From positions 48,307,001 to 48,371,000 of the forward strand of contig NC_092316.1 of NCBI RefSeq assembly GCF_036785885.1: a stretch of 64,000 bases of DNA, written 5' to 3'. Every line of letters starts with the position of its first letter. The first letter of the stretch is position 1. The notes under the pieces were generated by a model. The model ran no database searches. It was not told the DNA's origin and saw only the letters and a list, made by a program, of their open reading frames with translations. Positions 58,661 through 64,000 of the stretch are shown piece after piece. Origin of the DNA: Coffea arabica. Its lineage: Eukaryota > Streptophyta > Magnoliopsida > Gentianales > Rubiaceae. A program made the position numbers and the translations under genes.

Positions 58661-59677
58661 TGAAGAATTATTGCTAACATTTCATGCCAAAGTAATTGTA
58701 CACACTATGGTTGCTTTACCAACAGTTAGAATCTGTGTGAAATTGCAACGGTTGAAAGTAATACTTTATTTTGTGTTATGGTGTGGTTATGTTAATCTTT
58801 ATCCATACGCTTGTTTTATTTTCTGTTCTTATTTTCTATTCATCTATAGACTAACTTTCTATTCTACTTAGTAATTTTTTTTTAAATTGAGTGCATTATA
58901 ATTCTTTAGTACACAAGTTTAATTTCCAGTAACTTCCATTACTTCTCATACCTTTCCTTTCTTCCACATTCGTCATAACTAAACATTAGCAATTTGGTAA
59001 TTGCCGTCACCGCACAGTTACCAACTCTCCCCCAAGTTTTACTCCAAAAAAGACTTTTTTTTCCAATCAAATTAATAACAAAAAGCAATTGCGACTTCAC
59101 TTCAAATTGATAACAAAAGCCCAAAGTGCCTTGCCCTAAACTTTTGTTTCACAAAACCATTTGTTTTTGTCGAGAATATAATTATATATTGCTCCCTAAT
59201 AATTAGGGGTTATTAGTAATTCATTCGATGTATCCGTACCAAGTACAGATTGCTTCCTTATAATTAATAGTCAGATGTATGCAAAAAGTTAAAAAATAAT
59301 TATGCCCTCATAGTAGGAAAATTGTCTAATGATCATAGCTTCTTCTTCTTCTTCTTTTCTCCCCTATTATGTTTAGATTTCAATTTTCTTACACCTCCAT
59401 TCTTATATGCATTTTGACAACAATCTGCTAAAGAATTTCTTTATCCTAGTAGATTTTTGTTATATATATATATATATATATATTTAATTATCATAAATTA
59501 TCAAAACAAATTACAAAGCATACATTCTTATAAAAAAAAATTTTTAAGTAGTTTGTATTGCAATCAACAAAGTTATGCATTATGTTTTTAACAGAATGCT
59601 GAAGATGCATCTTCAACATCTTAACAATTAATGTTTACTATTTTGAATACAAGTCATCTGATATATATACTAATACT
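58661..59677. other. AT-rich flank of the Copia element
   Basis: No gene recognised. Includes a (CTT)n run near 59341-59356 and a (TA)11 run at 59461-59482. Confidence 0.4.
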
Positions 59678-60594
59678 TGTTGGGGAAATCGGGTAATTTC
59701 CCACTCAAAATATAACTAGTTATTAAACCGATTCACTAATTCTCAGGAAAGATCGTCGAAACAATCTCCTTAGGTAGAATTACCATTCCAAGTAAATTCC
59801 CAGGAAAGGCTGGAGGGGTCACAAGCGGTCCCACTTAAAACCCAATCTCCTAGACAGAACTTACGTGCACGGTGTATTATCACAACTATACCCGTGTATA
59901 CATAAATAATACATACACACGAATAAGAAAAATACACCCAAATGAATCGTATAAAACACTACAAATAAACCCGACAAATATAGACAAATATGTTGAATAC
60001 TATATTACAACAGAAAAAGAAACTACTAAATAAATGCGGAACAAATAAAAGAGATATGGAAAGAACGCACTCGAAAAATTGATAACGGAGTTTGGCCAAT
60101 TTTGCCTAATCTCCGAGCACCGCTCAAGCGACCTGTTTTTATAATTTAGGAGAGAAGAAAGAATACAAAAAATTACAAAATCCTTATGGGTAATTCTTTG
60201 TTGTTCTTGGTACAATTCAATTGGAAGGCTTGAGAGCTCTCAAGCAATCCTACAACTCCTAAAACAACCAATGTGGGATTAAGAATTAAGCCACCAATTT
60301 CAACAATTGTTGGCTTGTAAAAGTAAACAATTGAGGCTTTGAATTCAAGGTTTTGAATTCAACAAATATGTTCGGCCAATTTTGCGTAATCTCCGAGCAC
60401 CGCTCAAGCGACCTGCTTTTATAATTTAGGAGAGAAGAAAGAATACAAAGAATTACAAAATCCTTATGGGTAATTCTTTGTTGTTCTTGGTACAATTCAA
60501 TTGGAAGGTAACCAATGTGGGATTAAGAATTAAGCCACCAATTTCAACAATTGTTGGCTTGTAAAAGTAAACAATTGAGGCTTTGAATTCAACA
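59678..60594 (-). repeat. 3' LTR of the Copia element with internal duplication
   Basis: 917 bp, bounded by TGTTGGGG and ATTCAACA on the plus strand. Internally a block is present twice with a period of about 280 bp (about 60093-60366 and 60372-60594): each copy has GCCAATTTTGC, CTCCGAGCACCGCTCAAGCG, ATCCTTATGGGTAATTCTTT and CAATGTGGGATTAAGAATT. The second copy lacks about 45 bp present in the first (GCTTGAGAGCTCTCAAGC region). Confidence 0.88.
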
Positions 60595-60683
60595 AATCTC
60601 CACTTTGGCATGATTTCTAATCCCACCTAAAAATAACAAACGGTCCTTGTGGTGCTTCCAAATTTGCACCCTCAGGCACCAAC

Positions 60684-63600
60684 TCAAATATGCAGGATAT
60701 TGACCAAATCTAAACAATGTTCAAACTTGGACCTTGTAACCACCTTAGTCAGCATATCTGCAGGATTCTCCGTAGTCCGAATCTTCTGAAGAAAAATCTC
60801 TTCTTCTTCGAGAATTTCCCGTACAAATTAATAGCGAACATCAATGTGCTTCGTTCTTGCGTGCAAGACCTGGTTCTTTGCTAAGTGAATAGCACTCTGA
60901 CTGTCACAAAACACATCAATGTGTTTTTGACCAACTCCCAAGTTTTCAAGCAATCCTTGAAGCCAAATTGCCTCCTTCACAGCTTCTGTAATCGCCATGT
61001 ACTCTGCCTCCGTTGTTGACAAAGCCACCGTTGACTGCAAAGTAGACTTCCAAGGCGCCTTGGCAAATGTGAACAAGTAGTCAGTTGTAGAACGTTGCTT
61101 ATCCAAATTGCCTGCATAGTCAGAATCACAATATCCAACTACACATTGACCAAGTGATTTATCCTGCTCAAATACTAATCCAACATCTACGGTATTTTGG
61201 ATATACCGTAGAATCCATTTCACAGCTTGCCAATGACCCTTGCCTGGATCATGCATAAACCTGCTTACCACACTAACTGCCTGTGAAATGTCGGGTCTCG
61301 TACACACCATTGCATACATCAACCTACCAACTGCATTAGCATACGGGACTTTCGCCATGTATGCTCGCTCTTCATCCGTCTTTAGAGATAATAGGCTACT
61401 AAGTTTCAAATGAGGAGCAAGCGGAGTACTTACAGGTTTTGAATCTTCATTCATGCCAAAACGTTGTAGTACCTTCTTCAAATACTGCTTCTGTGTCAGA
61501 CAAAGCTTGCCGCTCGTTCTATCCCTGCTTATCTCCATGCCGAGAATCTTCTTGGCTTCTCCCAAATCCTTCATCTCGAACTCTTTACTCAACTGAGCCT
61601 TCAATTTATCAATTTCAACTTGGCTCTTTGATGCTATCAGCATATCATCAACGTACAAGAGTAAGTAGATGTAGGAATTATCTCGTAACTTGCGCAAATA
61701 TACACAGTGATCGTATTTGCTTCTTGTATACTTCTGACTCATTATGAACTGGTCAAATCGTTTGTACCATTGTCTCGGTGATTGTTTCAATCCGTACAAT
61801 GATTTGCTTAGTTTACAAACCCAATTTTCTTTACCAGCAACTTTAAATCCATCTGGTTGAGACATATAGATTTCCTCCTTCAAGTCACCGTGAAGGAATG
61901 CAGTCTTCACATCAAGTTGAGCTAGCTCCAAATTCAATTGCGCTACCAAGGCCAACAAAATTCTAATAGAGGAATGTTTAACAACTAAAGAAAATACCTC
62001 ATTATAATCAACTCCCTCCTTCTGAGCATAGCCTTTAGCCACCAATCTTGCCTTGTAGCGAACATAAATCTTGTCAGGAAATCCTTCTTTCTTTGCAAAT
62101 ATCCATTTGCATCCAATTACCTTCTTGCCCTTCGGTAATTGTGTCAACTTCCACGTCTTGTTCTTCTAAAGAGATTGCATCTCTTCTTCCATCGCATCTT
62201 TCCATCTATCATTTTCTGTACTTCGAACTGCTTCAGAAAATGTGGATGGAACATCATCAATAACTGGAAGTGCATAAGCCACCATATCAACAAAACGAGC
62301 AGGTTTATGAATTTCTCGTCTTGCCCTATTGACGGCAATTGACTTTTGCTGCTGTTGAGGTTCTTGGGTTGAAACTTCTTCCTCATCTGACTCCTCTTCT
62401 GCCATGGGAGAGTCACTGATGGTGCTGTTTGCTGGACTCACCACTATTTGCTCAAACTCCACCTGTTTCGGCGTACACTCCACCTGTTGAGGAGTACCAC
62501 TGGTCCCATCTTGTGTTATCTTATTCAACATGACAGATTCATCAAAGGTAACATCCCTGCTAATAATGGTTTTCTTTGCTTCTAGATACCATAACCGGTA
62601 TCCCTTAACTCCAGCACTAAAGCCCATAAAGAGAGCCTTCTTTGCACGTGGATTTAATTTTGATTCATTTACATGATAATATGCAGTAGAACCAAAAATA
62701 CGCAAAGAATCATAATCTGTTGCAAGTTTTCCAGACCATACCTCTAATGGAGTCTTGCCACCGATTGCAGATGATGGCAAGCGATTGACGAGATGTTGAG
62801 CGTATGTCACAGCCTCAACCCAAAACTTTCTGCCTAACCCAGCATTAGATAGCATGCAACGTACTTTCTCCACTAGTGTCTTGTTCATATGCTCTGACAC
62901 CCCATTCTGCTGCAGTATTTTTCTAACTATGAAGTGCCGAACTATGCCACATTCTTGACATATCTTCTGGAAGGGATCACTCTTGTATTCTCCACCGTTG
63001 TCTGTTCGGAGGATTTTGATCTTTCTTCCTGTCTGGTTTTCAACCCGAGCTTTCCATTTAAGGAAAATCTTTAGCATCTCATCCTTGCTCTTCATAGTAA
63101 ACACCCAAACTCTTCTGGAAAAATCATCAATAAAAGTGACAAAATAATACCTGCCACCAAGGGATGGAGTCTTGGCAGGTCCCCACACATCTGAGTGCAC
63201 ATAATCCAAAATACCCTTAGTATTATGGATACCAGTGCCAAATTTCACTTTTCTTTGTTTTTCCAGAACACAATGCTCACAAAATTCTAATTTGCAAACT
63301 TTCGTACCTTTCAATAATCCTTGTTTGGCAAGATTTTGCAAGGATTTTTCACCAGCATCTCCCAATCGCATGTGCCACAACTTTGTTGCATCTGCATCTT
63401 TCTTGCTACTGGAAGATGTTGCTACTGCTGCTGTCCCAACAACTGTACTACCTTGGTAGTAATACAGATTATTGTTCCTCACACCTTTCAACATCAAAAG
63501 TGCTCCTGAAGTTACTTTAAGAATTCCATCTCGCATTCTCACTTCCAAGCCTTTTGACTCCAAGAGTCCCAAGGAGATGAGATTCCTCTTCAAATTCGGC

Positions 63601-64000
63601 ACGTACCGAACATCCTTCAGGATTCTGGTGGATCCATCATGATTACGCAGCTTGATTGATCCTATCCCAACTGTTTTACATGGATTGTCATTTTCCATGT
63701 ACACAAATCCACCATAAAGTTCTTCAAATTCAAAGAACCACTCCCGCATGGGAGTCATATGGTAGGTATAAGTTGAATCCAAAATCCACTCATCTGGATG
63801 GGATGTTAAACGTGATACAGCCAAAGAGAAATCTGATTCCGCATCACTTTTGCATTCTGCAACATTTACGTCTTGCGGAGCTTTCCCTTTCTTCTTTAAC
63901 TTTGGACAGTCTTTCTTCCAGTGCCCTTTCTCACGACAGAAAGCACACTCATCTTTGGCAACTCTACTTATCGATTTGGACCTTTCTCTTCTCCCCTTTG
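60684..64000 (-). pseudogene. Copia gag-pol polyprotein, two stop codons, 5' end outside window
   Basis: One frame runs from the window edge: gag zinc knuckle (CAFCREKGHWKKDC), protease region (WILDSTYTYHM; the usual DSG/DSA reads DST), GAG-pre-integrase (LWHMRLGDAGEK; the second His of the HHCC finger reads Asp), integrase with SDVWGP, RTDNGGEY and NGVSEHMN (the three acidic residues present), then a TAG at 62166-62168 after MEEEMQSL. The frame continues as reverse transcriptase (WIFAKKEG, DVKTAFLHGDL, YVDDMLI) and RNase H (CDSDYAGN, STTEAEYMA, CDSQSAIHLAKN). A second stop, TAA at 60828-60830 after HIDVRY, is followed in the same frame by the usual tail (NPADMLTKVV) to the natural TGA at 60684-60686. 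No frameshift is visible in this part. Non-autonomous. Confidence 0.92.

Larger units (their letters stand above)
59678..64000 (-). mobile_element. Copia LTR retrotransposon (Tnt1-like), 5' part outside window
   Basis: Minus-strand element running off the right edge. The 3' LTR occupies 59678-60594 (TG...CA on either strand). On the minus strand a purine tract (AAAGTGGAGA) precedes the LTR start TGTTGAATTC. Upstream come RNase H, reverse transcriptase, integrase, protease and the gag zinc knuckle in Copia order (integrase before RT). Residue patterns fit the Tork/Tnt1 lineage. Two stop codons show that this copy is not autonomous. Left flank is ATACT; the matching duplication should lie beyond the window. 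Confidence 0.93.

Overview
This window is gene-poor nuclear DNA of a flowering plant, most likely a eudicot. It is AT-rich, has spliced genes with GT-AG introns, and is built almost entirely from plant transposable elements: FAR1-type and MuDR-type Mutator-like elements (MULEs), a Tnt1-like Copia element, a plant LINE with an RNase H tail, a tRNA-type SINE, and Stowaway and hAT-like MITEs. I found no intact host gene. Only a short exon-like relic resembling plant chorismate mutase (about 58.6 kb) and some unplaced coding-like debris may be of host origin.

Layout: (1) 1 to about 8.58 kb is the right part of a decayed MULE (MULE-1). It holds a Ulp1/C48-like protease pseudogene on + and a FAR1-like transposase pseudogene on -. 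(2) 8,823-30,900 is a complete 22,078-bp MULE (MULE-2) with about 90-bp terminal inverted repeats (TIRs) and a perfect 9-bp target-site duplication, AAAATGCCG. It carries a FAR1-like transposase (+) with six in-phase exons and one stop, a 205-aa orphan ORF (-), a GRF zinc-finger/membrane protein (-) and a 16-exon Ulp1-like gene (-). The last has two 1-base frameshifts and, more strikingly, substitutions at the catalytic His and Cys and the upstream Gln. A 1,150-bp MITE sits in a transposase intron, and several tandem arrays fill the non-coding parts. (3) 30.9-40.3 kb is AT-rich filler with a microsatellite, MITE candidates, a Ty3/gypsy scrap and a LINE relic. (4) 40,283-44,438 is a third MULE (MULE-3, MuDR type) with 201-bp TIRs and a 10-bp duplication. 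Its transposase has lost the catalytic core but keeps the N-terminal domains and the Gln-rich, zinc-knuckle tail. It again carries an intact GRF zinc-finger/coiled-coil/membrane gene. (5) 44.4-59.7 kb holds two hAT-like MITEs, a CATAGTTATTAAAC-ended element, a SINE with a 17-bp duplication, a 5'-truncated LINE with an open 895-codon frame and a 15-bp duplication, and a Stowaway MITE. (6) 59,678-64,000 is the 3' LTR and most of gag-pol of a Copia element on the minus strand, running off the window.

How the parts fit: MULE-1 and MULE-2 are relatives with the same gene plan, lying head to head with divergent transposases. Their Ulp1 genes align exon by exon. MULE-2 looks young (perfect duplication, one stop in about 840 codons), MULE-1 old. 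MULE-2 and MULE-3 belong to different MULE groups, yet both carry a small GRF-finger protein with a C-terminal membrane segment. That recurring accessory gene, and the catalytically altered Ulp1 homologue, are the best candidates for under-described biology here.
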